This document shows positions 23,190-31,943 of a stretch of 32,040 bases of DNA, one piece after another. Positions within the stretch are counted from its first letter, which is position 1. The number at the start of each line of letters is the position of its first letter. The translations under genes were made by a program, and so were the position numbers. The stretch covers positions 1-32,040 of the forward strand of contig CANCZH010000012.1 in the NCBI GenBank assembly GCA_947382445.1, read 5' to 3'. This stretch comes from an uncultured Clostridium sp. (lineage in GTDB: Bacteria > Bacillota_A > Clostridia > TANB77 > CAG-508). The notes under the pieces were generated by a model. It was given only the letters and a program-made list of their open reading frames with translations, searched no databases and was not told the DNA's origin.

Positions 23190-23690
23190 ATGATGAAAAT
23201 GTTTTTTGGTACCGAGCGGCTTGTATGTAAACCGCTAGTAAATAGCTCTGTTGAGCGCTTTCGTCAAATTGTAGTAGAAGATGAACTGGTTCGTAAATTC
23301 TTTCCTATCAAAGATGTTAATGAATTTATGAACGGTTTAAAAACTTCTGAGTGCTTTCCTTGTGCAGTATTTAGACTTTCTCCTGGCAGGACCATTGATT
23401 CCAATGTACCATTAGTTGGATATATAAATGGTTACATCTATTCCACGGGTGAACTGTTGGTTGAGTTTTTTATTGCAGAGAAATATCGTGGGCAAGGTTA
23501 TGCATCAGAACTTCTACGTTCGTATTTGTTGCAGTGTAGGAAGATAGGTTTTCATTCCTTTAGATTTGAAGTCGAGGATGATAATTCTATATGCAAGAAA
23601 TTTATGAGCTCTTTCGGTACATGCAGGTGCGAGGAAGAAGATTTTACGGATGATGCACGGAAATTTTGCGTTTACAAAATTACTTATTAG
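23190..23690 (+). CDS. GNAT acetyltransferase, codon use unlike its neighbours
   Basis: A 166-residue GNAT. Motif A is EKYRGQGYASELLRSYLL; the C-terminal part has IGFHSFRFEVEDDNSICKKF and FGTCRCEEEDF. The upstream strand is LLVEFFIAEKY. Several Cys residues are unusual for a GNAT. Arg codons are often CGT, CGC or CGG here, whereas neighbouring genes use AGA almost only, and GC is around 40%. It has its own promoter, a strong AAGGAGG ribosome binding site and its own terminator, so it looks like a recently acquired self-contained cassette between spoVAE and leuS. Acceptor substrate unknown. Confidence 0.85.
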   Translation: MMKMFFGTERLVCKPLVNSSVERFRQIVVEDELVRKFFPIKDVNEFMNGLKTSECFPCAVFRLSPGRTIDSNVPLVGYINGYIYSTGELLVEFFIAEKYRGQGYASELLRSYLLQCRKIGFHSFRFEVEDDNSICKKFMSSFGTCRCEEEDFTDDARKFCVYKITY

Positions 23691-23708
23691 TAAGACCTCA
23701 AGCACAAA

Positions 23709-23746
23709 GCAAAAGCCATCGGTTTCACAATACCGATGGCTTTTGC
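23709..23746 (+). terminator. Intrinsic terminator of the GNAT gene
   Basis: A 15-bp perfect stem (GCAAAAGCCATCGGT and complement, 8-nt loop) followed by ATTTTTATAATT on the plus strand. It lies between the GNAT stop and the leuS stop and may serve leuS from the other side as well. Confidence 0.85.
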
Positions 23747-23756
23747 ATTTTTATAA

Positions 23757-26183
23757 TTATTTTATAACTATATTATATATTTTTCCTTTTACATATATTT
23801 TCTTTACAACATTTTTTCTTTCTATTAAGTTTAAAATTGTTTCATTTGATTCAACTACTTTATCAATGTCTTCTTGACTTATGTCTTTTGGAACTTTTAC
23901 AGTTGTTTTTACTTTTCCATTTATTTGTACTGGAACTTCTATTTCTTCATCAATTGTCTTTGATTCGTCATAGCTTGGCCATGGAGTTTGTGAAATTTCT
24001 TTTTCTTCTCCAATTCTGCTCCATATCTCTTCTGTCATATGTGGTGCAAATGGATTTAATAATTGTAAAAATGTTTTATATTCTGCTTTATTTATTCTTT
24101 TATTTTTTGTAAATTCATTTACCATTGTCATAAATGTTGATACTGATGTATTAAATTTCATTTCTTCAATGTCATTTGATATTTTCTTTATTGCTTTGTG
24201 CATCATTGTTTCATATTCTTTTGAATATTCTTCTCCATCTATTACTATTTCTTGCATTCCCCATACTTTGTCTAAGAATTTGCTGCATCCACGTATACTA
24301 TCCATTGACCATGGTGCTGTTTGGTCAAATGGTCCCATAAACATTTCATACACTCTAAAGCTGTCTGCTCCAAAATCTCTTACTATATCATCAGGATTTA
24401 CAACATTTCCCTTTGATTTAGACATCTTTTCTCCATTGCTTCCTAAAATCATACCATGTGATGTACGTTTTTGATATGGTTCTTTAGTTGGAACTTTTCC
24501 AATATCATATAAGAATTTATGCCAGAATCTTGAATATAGTAAGTGTAATGTTGTGTGTTCCATTCCTCCATTATACCAATCAACTGGTGACCAATATTCT
24601 AGTGCTTCTTTTGATGCAAATTCTTTATCATTATGTGGATCCATATAACGTAAATAATACCAAGATGATCCTGCCCATTGTGGCATTGTATCTGTTTCAC
24701 GTTTTGCGTCTTTTCCACAATGTGGACATTTTGTTTTTATCCATTCTGTTTGTTTTGCTAGTGGTGATTCCCCATTTTCTCCTGGTTCATAATCTTGTAC
24801 TTCTGGTAATTTTAGTGGTAATTCTTCTTCTGGTACTGGTACCCATCCACATTCTTCACAATATATCATTGGTATTGGCTCTCCCCAATATCTTTGGCGT
24901 GAGAATACCCAGTCACGTAATTTGTAATTTACTTTTCTTTCACCTAATTTATTTTCTTCTATATAGTTAATTGCTTTTTGGATTGCATCTTTAGATTCTA
25001 ATCCATCTAAAAATCCTGAATTTATTGCTATACCATTTTCAACATCTGTGAAAGCTTTTTCGAAATAATTTTCATTTTGATTTTCATCTTTAGGCTTAAT
25101 AACTTGTTTTATAGGTAAATTAAATTTTTTAGCAAATTCAAAATCTCTGTCATCATGTGCTGGAACTGCCATTATTGCTCCTGTTCCATATGTTATTAAT
25201 ACATAGTCTGATATCCAAATTGGTATTTCTTCATTTGTTAAAGGATTTATTGCTTTTAGTCCTTTAATTTCAACACCTGTTTTTTCTTTGTTTAATTCTG
25301 CTCTTTCAAATTCAGATTTCATTGCTGCTTGTTGTTTATATGCTTTTACTTCATCTAAGTTTTCTATTTTATGACTATATTTTTCAATAAATGGATGTTC
25401 TGGTGATACTACCATATATGTTGCTCCAAATATTGTGTCTGGTCTTGTTGTATATATTAATAGAGTATCATCTGTATCTTTTATTTTAAAGTTAACTTCT
25501 GCCCCTTCGCTTCTTCCTATCCAATTTGTTTGTTGTGCTTTTATTTTATCTAGGAAATTTATATCATCTAAATCATCTATTAATCTTTGTGCGTATTCTG
25601 TAATTTTTAGCATCCATTGTGATTTTTCTTTTTGTACTACTGGGCTTCCACATCTTTCGCACACACCGTTTACAACTTCTTCATTTGCTAGTCCTACTTT
25701 GCATCCTGTGCAGAAGTTTATTGGCATTGTTGCTTTATATGCTAATCCTTTTTTAAATAATTGTATAAATATCCATTGTGTCCATTTATAATATTCTGGG
25801 TCTGTTGTATTTATTTCTCTTGACCAATCGAATGAAAATCCTAATGATTTTAATTCTTGTCTAAAATGATTTATATTATTTTCTGTTGTTATTTTTGGGT
25901 GCACATGATTTTTGATAGCATAATTTTCTGCTGGTAATCCAAATGCATCAAAACCAATTGGAAATAAAACATTATACCCCTGCATTCTTTTCTTTCTTGC
26001 AATTATATCTAATGCTGTATAACTACGTGGATGTCCAACATGGAGTCCTTGTCCTGATGGGTATGGAAATTCTATTAGTCCAAACCATTTTGGTAATGTG
26101 TAATCATTTTTTGCATAAAATCTTCCATCCTCTTCCCATTTTTTTTGCCATTTTTCTTCTACTTCTTTAAAATTATATGCCAT
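23757..26183 (-). CDS. leuS: Leucyl-tRNA synthetase
   Basis: A complete 808-residue bacterial LeuRS. HIGH-type motif [20 protein letters not shown] (about 36-55), a zinc-type Cys cluster [20 protein letters not shown] with ERCGSP after it, the CP1 editing domain with the [20 protein letters not shown] signature, the [14 protein letters not shown] segment, [16 protein letters not shown], the KMSKS loop [16 protein letters not shown] (about residue 582), and the anticodon-binding and C-terminal domains ending [18 protein letters not shown]. It charges tRNA-Leu. The leader from the promoter at 26226-26254 is only about 40 nt, so there is no room for a T-box, unlike many Clostridia. Confidence 0.98.
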   Translation of the reverse strand: MAYNFKEVEEKWQKKWEEDGRFYAKNDYTLPKWFGLIEFPYPSGQGLHVGHPRSYTALDIIARKKRMQGYNVLFPIGFDAFGLPAENYAIKNHVHPKITTENNINHFRQELKSLGFSFDWSREINTTDPEYYKWTQWIFIQLFKKGLAYKATMPINFCTGCKVGLANEEVVNGVCERCGSPVVQKEKSQWMLKITEYAQRLIDDLDDINFLDKIKAQQTNWIGRSEGAEVNFKIKDTDDTLLIYTTRPDTIFGATYMVVSPEHPFIEKYSHKIENLDEVKAYKQQAAMKSEFERAELNKEKTGVEIKGLKAINPLTNEEIPIWISDYVLITYGTGAIMAVPAHDDRDFEFAKKFNLPIKQVIKPKDENQNENYFEKAFTDVENGIAINSGFLDGLESKDAIQKAINYIEENKLGERKVNYKLRDWVFSRQRYWGEPIPMIYCEECGWVPVPEEELPLKLPEVQDYEPGENGESPLAKQTEWIKTKCPHCGKDAKRETDTMPQWAGSSWYYLRYMDPHNDKEFASKEALEYWSPVDWYNGGMEHTTLHLLYSRFWHKFLYDIGKVPTKEPYQKRTSHGMILGSNGEKMSKSKGNVVNPDDIVRDFGADSFRVYEMFMGPFDQTAPWSMDSIRGCSKFLDKVWGMQEIVIDGEEYSKEYETMMHKAIKKISNDIEEMKFNTSVSTFMTMVNEFTKNKRINKAEYKTFLQLLNPFAPHMTEEIWSRIGEEKEISQTPWPSYDESKTIDEEIEVPVQINGKVKTTVKVPKDISQEDIDKVVESNETILNLIERKNVVKKIYVKGKIYNIVIK

Positions 26184-26225
26184 GTTTTTATCCTCCCTTT
26201 TTTCTTAGTTTTCAGCAATGTATGT

Positions 26226-26254
26226 ATTATATAACATGTTTTTTGCTTTTTCAA
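26226..26254 (-). promoter_or_regulatory. Promoter of leuS
   Basis: Minus-strand TTGAAA (26254-26249), 17-nt spacer, TATAAT (26231-26226). It is followed about 30 nt later by the GGGAGG ribosome binding site of leuS. Confidence 0.75.
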
Positions 26255-26291
26255 TATTTATAAATGTATTTATTATTTTATAAAGTAAAAA

Positions 26292-26311
26292 AGCTATGGA
26301 AGTCCATAGCT
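26292..26311 (-). terminator. Intrinsic terminator of the adenylate-kinase-like gene
   Basis: Arms AGCTATGGA and TCCATAGCT with a 2-nt centre, flanked by A-rich sequence on the left and CTTTTTT on the right, so it has a U-tract on either strand (TTTTTTACTTT on minus). Confidence 0.8.
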
Positions 26312-26365
26312 CTTTTTTCAGTTAAATCATTTTCGGAACATCATAACATAATGGCTTTTTCTAGG

Positions 26366-26800
26366 TTACTTACCTTTTTTATCCAAGCTGATGACTTCTG
26401 TGCCAGAGTTTCTTGCTTCCTCTATCATTGCTCTGATTTCCCTTCTTTTTTCGCCACTCATTCTCTTTACATCTTCCTCAAAAACAATAAGTTTTTTGAG
26501 GTGCATTTGGCAGAGTTTCAGTTCTTCAATCTGGTTTAAATTCTGGGGAAATCCCATCACAACAACAGTTTCATCTTTCTTTGCCATTTTTCTTATTGCC
26601 GCAGTCGCAATATTTATCAGCACAAAATCGTATATTTCTTCTCTCGATTCTCTGCATCGCTCAATCCACTCCTGATAAATTGTGTGATTGTCAATCTGCT
26701 TCTGCAATAAGTCCTCTATTTCTACTATTCTCCTCAATGCATTTAACCGTGCGCTTATTTCTGCGCTAGGTTTACCAATTATAGAAATAATTTTTCTCAT
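26366..26800 (-). CDS. Adenylate kinase-like protein without a P-loop
   Basis: A 144-residue protein that keeps adenylate kinase landmarks in altered form. The N-terminus IISIIGKPSAEISARL aligns with the GxPGAGKGT P-loop strand but has lost the lysine and the glycines. The segment VVVMGFPQNLNQIEEL aligns with the diagnostic DGFPRT..Q motif with Asp and Arg replaced. QMHLKKLIVFEEDVKRMSGE looks like the strand leading into the lid. At 144 residues it is shorter than adenylate kinase (about 215). ATP binding and catalysis are unlikely; a regulatory or binding role is possible. Codons such as CGG, CGC and CAG differ from those of neighbours. It has its own promoter and terminator. Confidence 0.7.
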   Translation of the reverse strand: MRKIISIIGKPSAEISARLNALRRIVEIEDLLQKQIDNHTIYQEWIERCRESREEIYDFVLINIATAAIRKMAKKDETVVVMGFPQNLNQIEELKLCQMHLKKLIVFEEDVKRMSGEKRREIRAMIEEARNSGTEVISLDKKGK

Positions 26801-26834
26801 GGTTTTACCTCTCTTTCTTATTAAAAGCCTATTT

Positions 26835-26877
26835 GTTGTATAATTACTATTTTACAACTTTTTCTATATTATGTAAA
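26835..26877 (-). promoter_or_regulatory. Promoter and possible operator of the adenylate-kinase-like gene
   Basis: Minus-strand TTTACA (26877-26872), 17-nt spacer, TAAAAT (26854-26849). An inverted repeat GTTGTA-N12-TACAAC (26835-26858) covers the -10 box and could bind a regulator. The -35 box TTTACATAATAT resembles that of the GNAT gene at 23124. Confidence 0.6.
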
Positions 26878-26893
26878 GTGTCTGACTTAAAAA

Positions 26894-26921
26894 AGAAGAA
26901 TGACTTTTGTGTCATTCTTCT
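26894..26921 (-). terminator. Intrinsic terminator of the surface protease gene
   Basis: An 11-bp stem (AGAAGAATGAC and complement, 6-nt loop) followed on the minus strand by TTTTTTAAG, 17 nt after the protease stop. Confidence 0.88.
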
Positions 26922-26937
26922 ACGTCATCACTAGAAA

Positions 26938-29900
26938 TTATTTTATGTATTTACTTAAATTTTTGTATCTAATATAAACTACTATTCCTATTATCGCTAC
27001 TATTACCATTAATATTATTATTGTTCTAATACCTGTGTATGGTATTTTATTTGGTGCTGTTGTTGGGTCTTTTGTTTGATTTTGCTTTTGTGAATTATTA
27101 TTGCTATTATTATCTTTATTATTTGAATTATTTTCATCAACTTTTGTATTGTTTATATATGTTTTTACTTGAGCATCACTTGATTTTGGCATTTCTATTG
27201 GTTTTGAGATTTTTAAAGACTGATTTGAACCTTTTATAGCTACTTCTTTTATATATACATATATTGTATCATCTCTTGAAAGGTCTGCATAGTTTTTAAT
27301 TTCTCTTGTATCTATTGAAAATGTAAGTTTATCTTTTGATGTTTGATTTTCCTTTATCTTTGCCCAATCTATTATATTTTTTTCATTTTGATTTGATGAT
27401 ATATAGTAATAATATTCATATTTGTCGTTTATGTCATATCTTTCTATATTGTTTAATGTTATATCTATTAAAGTATAGTTTTTTTCTGATTCATTAGGAA
27501 ATAGATAAATTTTTATATCACTTATATTAATATTTGCTTTTTCCAAATTAGAATTTTTAGGATTTTCTTCTGGTTTTGGCTCTGGTTTCTCTTCTGATAC
27601 TATTTCAACATCAAATGTTGTTGTTTTATTTTCATATGTTACTGTAATTATATTTTTTCCTAATTTTGTGTTGTTAAATCCTGAAACTTTAATTTGTTCA
27701 GATTTTAAATCTATTTTTTCTGTTGTACCATCATTATATCTTACATTTATTGAACCGCCTGTTAAGTCTAACGTCTCTTTATTTTGAATATATTTTGTTT
27801 TAGTAGGTTTTGTATTAATTGATATTTCTGTTATTGCTTTTTCTTCCACTGTTATTCTTTGTGTTGTTGTTTTTCCTTCATATTTTATTGTTACTTCTGT
27901 TTGTTCTTTTGTTAAATTACTTCCATTTTCTATTGTATAATCTGTTATTTCTTCTTCTGATTCATCTTGATATATTCCTTTAACTATCATTCCTGTTTTA
28001 TCAAAATTTTGTCCTACTACATATTTTGTTTTATTTGGTGCTTTGGTAATTTTTATTTCTAATAATGCATTAGGTGTTACTGTTATTGGTTGATTTATTG
28101 TTTTATCTCCATAAGAAATTGTTACATATGTTTGATTTGCTTTTAAATTATTTCCATTTTCTATTGTATAATCTGTTACTTCTTTTGTCTCTCCATTTTT
28201 ATATTTTGCTTCAATAATCATTCCTGTTTTATCAAAGCTTTGCCCCTCTTTATAGTTTGTTTTCGTTGGTGGAACTTTTATATTTAATTCTGTTACATTA
28301 TTTTCTTCAACAGTTATTTGTTGATTAACACTTTTATCTTCATATGTTATTGTTACTTCTTTTTGCCCTACTTTTAAATTATTTCCATTTGTAATACTAT
28401 AACTTGAATTATCTAATATTCTTGAAGTTTTATTATTATAGTTAGCTTTTACTACCATACCTGTTTTATCAAAGTTCTCTCCCTCGAAATATGTTGTTTT
28501 TGCTGGTGGTGTTGTTATTTCAATATTTTTTAAAGAGTCATCTATTATTTCTGATACTGTAAATGCTCTTAAAGTACTATCTCCATTTGGTAATGATGAA
28601 TTTATTTGTGATAAATTTCCTATATCCATCCATTCACATGTATCAAAATTGTTTGTACTACCAATAAAACATTTTCCACTTTGAACTGTTACATAATCTA
28701 ATGTTGGCAATTCTGATGTTTTTATTTCTTGTGCTATATTTATTCCTCTTCTTTCACCTTGCACTTCTACTGCTATTACAAAATTGTTTCCTGTTACTTC
28801 AATAGGTTTTGCAAATTCTAAAGTATGATATCCTTTATCTATTGTTTGTGTTTCACCTGATTTTAATTGCACTAATTGCATATCTTTACTTGATTTTCCT
28901 GTTCCATTTGGATTTACATAGACTTTACATTTATAAATTTCTGGTGCACGTAATGACACTTGTGTTAAATATTCTTTTCCAGATGTTTTCTTATTAAATA
29001 TATTGCAAAGAATCATATTAGAACTGTTTAAAGTTATATATGCGTATGGAAAATAGTCATCATATTTATATATATTTTCATAATTTACCTTACCATCTGC
29101 TTTAATTATTCCCCAAAGTGCTTTTCCAACATTTTTATCTTCATATGATACATACATAAGTCCATTATCTCCAATCTTCATGTATGCCATATCATTTTCA
29201 ATTGTATATCCATTTTCCTCTATAATTGAATTTGGTATTTCTTCTGCTGTATTCCATCCTCTTTTTATACACTGTTCTTTATTTGCTTCGAATATTGCTT
29301 CCTTTAATTCTGCTAGTCTATATTCTAATTTTTCTCCCCAAGAGTTTCTTATAATCCAAGCCCCATTTTGTGTAGGCCTAGCTTGTTCTGAAAAATTATT
29401 AATATCATAATTATCATCCCATCCAATTATTGAAACTGCATGATCATATTGGTGTGCAAATACATTATTACAGTATTTTGCTCCTGTATCATTATTATAA
29501 CATGGGAATGCTGTTGTTGATGAAGAATTACCATGTATACATGCAAATACTGCACCATAATTTTGAATATGTTGTTTAATTTGATTCATTATTTCTGTTT
29601 TTTCTTCTGTATATATTTGATAATTTGGAAATTCTATTGTATCATATACTTGACTTGCAATTGTTTTATTTTGTATTGAACTTAAATTTATAGTATCTTC
29701 ATTGTTTTCAAATGGCATGTCACCTTCCAGTATTGCTCCAGCACCAGTTGTTAAATATGTTTCTGCTATATAATAATTTCCACCATCTCCAACATTTCTA
29801 TTGAAACCTATTGAGTTAATCTGATTATTTGCAAATATTCTACTTGTAGCATATTCCATATGTCTTTCTGAAAAATCATATATTTCTGATACATATTCTG

Positions 29901-30294
29901 GATTTCTATAATTACGCATTGCAAGGTTCGTTTCTAGTGATGAAATTGCTGCAAATGCCCAACATGAATTTGTTTGTTCTTGATTTCTTATTTTTGTGTT
30001 TTCTGGTATTACATTTCTTAAACTATATTTTTGTGTTAGGCTTGCTCCTACCATTTGTGCCTGATGTATTATATTTTTGTTTGTACTGCTAGAAAATGGA
30101 ACATCATATATTCTAGGCATAATGACTTTTTTCTTTTCTTCATCAGATAATTTTAACCATTTCTTATAATCTTCTGAATATTCAAGTGGTTGAATTATAC
30201 TTTGGCTACTAGTAGCTATTATTTTTTGAGTTGATAACATTATTATAATGAATACTAATAAAATTATTAGTACTATTTTCTTTAGTTTTTTCAT
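26938..30294 (-). CDS. Secreted papain-family (C1) protease with Ig-like repeats and IPYTG tail
   Basis: An 1118-residue surface protein. Signal peptide about 1-28 (LKKIVLIILLVFIIIMLS). C1 peptidase domain about 85-400: oxyanion Gln in NQEQTNSCWAFAAISS (Q105), catalytic C111, H285 in YDHAVSIIGWDDNY, N317 in WIIRNSWGE. A lectin-like beta domain follows (about 400-585). Four Ig-like repeats come next (about 600-910), three with a near-constant FDKTGMIV core (for example TKTNYKEGQSFDKTGMI, DYTIENGNNLK). Then a Pro/Glu linker, a further beta region, an Asn/Lys/Gln spacer, IPYTG (about 1084-1088), a hydrophobic helix and a basic end, which is the sortase sorting-signal layout with Ile for Leu. It probably hydrolyses host or neighbour proteins at the cell surface. 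It has its own promoter and terminator. Confidence 0.9.
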   Translation of the reverse strand: MKKLKKIVLIILLVFIIIMLSTQKIIATSSQSIIQPLEYSEDYKKWLKLSDEEKKKVIMPRIYDVPFSSSTNKNIIHQAQMVGASLTQKYSLRNVIPENTKIRNQEQTNSCWAFAAISSLETNLAMRNYRNPEYVSEIYDFSERHMEYATSRIFANNQINSIGFNRNVGDGGNYYIAETYLTTGAGAILEGDMPFENNEDTINLSSIQNKTIASQVYDTIEFPNYQIYTEEKTEIMNQIKQHIQNYGAVFACIHGNSSSTTAFPCYNNDTGAKYCNNVFAHQYDHAVSIIGWDDNYDINNFSEQARPTQNGAWIIRNSWGEKLEYRLAELKEAIFEANKEQCIKRGWNTAEEIPNSIIEENGYTIENDMAYMKIGDNGLMYVSYEDKNVGKALWGIIKADGKVNYENIYKYDDYFPYAYITLNSSNMILCNIFNKKTSGKEYLTQVSLRAPEIYKCKVYVNPNGTGKSSKDMQLVQLKSGETQTIDKGYHTLEFAKPIEVTGNNFVIAVEVQGERRGINIAQEIKTSELPTLDYVTVQSGKCFIGSTNNFDTCEWMDIGNLSQINSSLPNGDSTLRAFTVSEIIDDSLKNIEITTPPAKTTYFEGENFDKTGMVVKANYNNKTSRILDNSSYSITNGNNLKVGQKEVTITYEDKSVNQQITVEENNVTELNIKVPPTKTNYKEGQSFDKTGMIIEAKYKNGETKEVTDYTIENGNNLKANQTYVTISYGDKTINQPITVTPNALLEIKITKAPNKTKYVVGQNFDKTGMIVKGIYQDESEEEITDYTIENGSNLTKEQTEVTIKYEGKTTTQRITVEEKAITEISINTKPTKTKYIQNKETLDLTGGSINVRYNDGTTEKIDLKSEQIKVSGFNNTKLGKNIITVTYENKTTTFDVEIVSEEKPEPKPEENPKNSNLEKANINISDIKIYLFPNESEKNYTLIDITLNNIERYDINDKYEYYYYISSNQNEKNIIDWAKIKENQTSKDKLTFSIDTREIKNYADLSRDDTIYVYIKEVAIKGSNQSLKISKPIEMPKSSDAQVKTYINNTKVDENNSNNKDNNSNNNSQKQNQTKDPTTAPNKIPYTGIRTIIILMVIVAIIGIVVYIRYKNLSKYIK

Positions 30295-30328
30295 CTCTTC
30301 TCCTTTTTAATGTATTTTATTTGACTTT

Positions 30329-30357
30329 ATTATATATTTTTTATCTTTTTTTGTGAA
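30329..30357 (-). promoter_or_regulatory. Promoter of the surface protease gene
   Basis: Minus-strand TTCACA (30357-30352), 17-nt spacer, TATAAT (30334-30329), about 35 nt upstream of the start; ribosome binding site AAGGAG. Confidence 0.6.
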
Positions 30358-30439
30358 TACATGTCTACTATTTGTTATTAATTTGTAATAATGTTACTTT
30401 AAATATATATTTGCCTATAATTTTAGCAAAATAAAAAAA

Positions 30440-30458
30440 CATCTCATTTTATAAGATG
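30440..30458 (-). terminator. Intrinsic terminator of infC-rpmI-rplT
   Basis: An 8-bp stem (CATCTTAT / ATGAGATG, one G-T pair, 3-nt loop) followed on the minus strand by TTTTTTTATTTTG, 15 nt after the rplT stop. Confidence 0.8.
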
Positions 30459-30473
30459 CTTTTTCTATTTTTA

Positions 30474-30824
30474 TTATGCTTTTTTTGCTATTTCAGCTAT
30501 TTCGCTAAATGCTTTGCTATCAGAAACTGCTAATTCTGCTAACATTTTTCTGTTTATTGTAACATTTGCTTTCTTTAATCCAGCAATTAATTTGCTGTAT
30601 GTTAATCCATTCATTCTTGCAGCAGCATTAATTCTGATTATCCATAATTTTCTGAAATCACTCTTTTTATCTTTTCTTCCAACATAAGCATACATTCCAG
30701 ATTTCATAACAGCTTGGTTAGCATTTCTAAATCTATAATGTTTTGCTCCATAATATCCTTTTGCTCTTTTTAAAATCTTTTTATGTCTTGCTCTTGTTGT
30801 TCTTGCTGATTTTACTCTTGCCAT
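30474..30824 (-). CDS. rplT: 50S ribosomal protein L20
   Basis: A 116-residue basic protein of the usual L20 length, with [60 protein letters not shown] and [21 protein letters not shown]20 is an early assembly protein of the large subunit that binds 23S rRNA. In Firmicutes it also represses its own operon through the infC leader, which fits the attenuator seen at 31631-31653. It follows rpmI by about 40 nt, with ribosome binding site AAAGGAG. Confidence 0.98.
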   Translation of the reverse strand: MARVKSARTTRARHKKILKRAKGYYGAKHYRFRNANQAVMKSGMYAYVGRKDKKSDFRKLWIIRINAAARMNGLTYSKLIAGLKKANVTINRKMLAELAVSDSKAFSEIAEIAKKA

Positions 30825-30863
30825 TTATTTTCACTCCTTTTTTTACTTAGATTTAATTTACTA

Positions 30864-31064
30864 TTAATCATATGGTAATAATTTCTTTACATGTGATAAA
30901 CATGTCTTATCCATTATTCCATCTTGTACTCTTGCTGTATGTTTTGTTCTTTTTGATTTGTTTGCTAATAAGTGTCTTCTATTAGCTTTTGTTCTTTTTA
31001 TTTTTCCTGTTGCTGTAACTCTATATCTTTTTGAAGCTGCTCTATTTGTTTTTAATTTTGGCAT
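30864..31064 (-). CDS. rpmI: 50S ribosomal protein L35
   Basis: A 66-residue very basic protein: [40 protein letters not shown] and the closing HVKKLLPYD, which is the standard L35 end. It is a structural component of the large subunit. It lies between infC (17 nt upstream) and rplT in the conserved order. Ribosome binding site AAAGGAG. Confidence 0.98.
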   Translation of the reverse strand: MPKLKTNRAASKRYRVTATGKIKRTKANRRHLLANKSKRTKHTARVQDGIMDKTCLSHVKKLLPYD

Positions 31065-31080
31065 AATAAATTTCTCCTTT

Positions 31081-31587
31081 CTATTTCTTAGCTAGTATTA
31101 AAAACATACTTTTGCCTTCTAGATGAGGTTTTTTCTCAATATTTGAAATATCTGACAATTCTTCTGCAAATTTATTAAGAATATCCTCTCCTATTTTTAC
31201 ATTGTTAAGTTCTCTACCTCTAAATCGTACTGTGAATTTTACTTTATTTCCAGATTCTAAAAATCCTCTAGCATTTTTGCATTTAAATCCAAAATCATGT
31301 TCCCCTATATTTGGTGTAACTCTAATTTCTTTTATTTCAACTACTTTTTGATTTTTTCTAGATTCTTTTTCTTTTTTAGCTTGTTCAAACTTATATTTTC
31401 CATAGTTCATTATTTTTGCAACTGGCATTTCTGGGTTTGGTGAAACTAGTACTAAATCTAAGTCCTTGCTTTCTGCTAAATCAATAGCTTCAGCTATATC
31501 CATTTTTCCTAGTTTTTCTCCGTTTTCTGTAATTACATTTACTGAACTAAATTTTATTTGCCTATTAATAGGTAATTCTTGTTTTAT
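31081..31587 (-). CDS. infC: Translation initiation factor IF-3, apparent ATA start
   Basis: The familiar IF-3 body is intact: [70 protein letters not shown] and a C-terminal MFLILAKK. The first ATG in frame (31503) would delete the N-terminal domain. Upstream the frame stays open with [20 protein letters not shown] and NGEKLGK, the IN..I pattern of IF-3 N-termini. No ATG, GTG or TTG exists between there and the in-frame stop. The only initiator-like codon at the right distance from GGAGG (nine bases) is ATA at 31587. IF-3 genes are known for AUU and related rare starts that let IF-3 repress its own translation, so ATA is credible. Length 168 residues. Confidence 0.92.
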   Translation of the reverse strand: MKQELPINRQIKFSSVNVITENGEKLGKMDIAEAIDLAESKDLDLVLVSPNPEMPVAKIMNYGKYKFEQAKKEKESRKNQKVVEIKEIRVTPNIGEHDFGFKCKNARGFLESGNKVKFTVRFRGRELNNVKIGEDILNKFAEELSDISNIEKKPHLEGKSMFLILAKK

Positions 31588-31743
31588 AGTAAAACACCTC
31601 CGATTTTTAGTATTTCATTTTATAAAAAAATGACTTGTTTTTAAAACAAGTCAACTCATACAAAAATAACATTATAAATATATATTATTTTGTTTAACCT
31701 TTTGCTCATTTGCTCAGGTGAGAATTGACTTCTTCTTTAAAAC
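31588..31743 (-). promoter_or_regulatory. infC-rpmI-rplT leader with terminator/antiterminator (L20-leader-like)
   Basis: From the promoter at 31750-31778 a leader of about 155 nt precedes infC. It ends in an intrinsic terminator (31631-31653, arms TGACTTGTTTT and complement, then TTTTTTTATA on minus). An upstream segment, AAGTCAATTC (31731-31722), is complementary over 10 bp to GAGTTGACTT (31657-31648), which covers the first part of the terminator stem, so the two foldings exclude each other. Between them lies CACCTGAGCAAATGAGC, which can form another small stem. In Bacillus subtilis L20 controls such a leader by favouring termination. Position and mechanism match; the L20 binding site itself is not proven here. 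Confidence 0.75.
31631..31653 (-). terminator. Attenuator terminator in the infC leader
   Basis: An 11-bp stem with a 1-nt centre (the tip will open to a small loop) followed on the minus strand by seven T residues, about 45 nt before the infC start codon. Premature termination here would shut off infC, rpmI and rplT. Confidence 0.8.
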
Positions 31744-31749
31744 ATAAAT

Positions 31750-31778
31750 ATCATACCATCTTTTTCTGTTTGTGTCAA
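31750..31778 (-). promoter_or_regulatory. Promoter of infC-rpmI-rplT
   Basis: Minus-strand TTGACA (31778-31773), 17-nt spacer, TATGAT (31755-31750): near-consensus sigma-A, as expected for a ribosomal protein operon. Confidence 0.82.
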
Positions 31779-31801
31779 CACTTTTTTTGTTTTTATTTTG
31801 C

Positions 31802-31830
31802 TTGTGTTTTTAATTTTATTGTGTTATATT
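31802..31830 (+). promoter_or_regulatory. Promoter of the zinc-ribbon gene
   Basis: TTGTGT (31802-31807), 17-nt spacer, TATATT (31825-31830), divergent from the infC promoter with 23 nt between the -35 boxes. Confidence 0.5.
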
Positions 31831-31833
31831 TAT

Positions 31834-31857
31834 ATAAGTTTCTAAAAAGAAACTTAT
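31834..31857 (+). promoter_or_regulatory. 5'-end stem-loop of the zinc-ribbon transcript
   Basis: A perfect 10-bp hairpin (ATAAGTTTCT and complement, AAAA loop) placed where transcription from the promoter just upstream should begin. A stem at the extreme 5' end often stabilises mRNA; it is not followed by a U-tract, so it is not a terminator. Confidence 0.45.
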
Positions 31858-31943
31858 GAATTTATTTTAGACTATTTCCCTTCTTTTTAGATTGGTTAAT
31901 ACAAAAAAGTAATTCAAATCAATTTTAAAAGGAGGTTTATATA

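Noticed and set aside
24488..24970. 160-codon open frame antisense to leuS
   Set aside because: leuS is unmistakable on the other strand across this whole stretch; the frame is Leu/His-rich noise without a ribosome binding site.
26184..26291. T-box riboswitch upstream of leuS
   Set aside because: The leader from the mapped promoter to the start is about 40 nt and contains no stem I, T-box sequence or terminator.
27550..28560. CRISPR-like or tandem DNA repeat in the protease gene
   Set aside because: The similarity is at the protein level (Ig-like domains of about 75-80 residues) with diverged DNA and no short spacers; no CRISPR array is present in the window.
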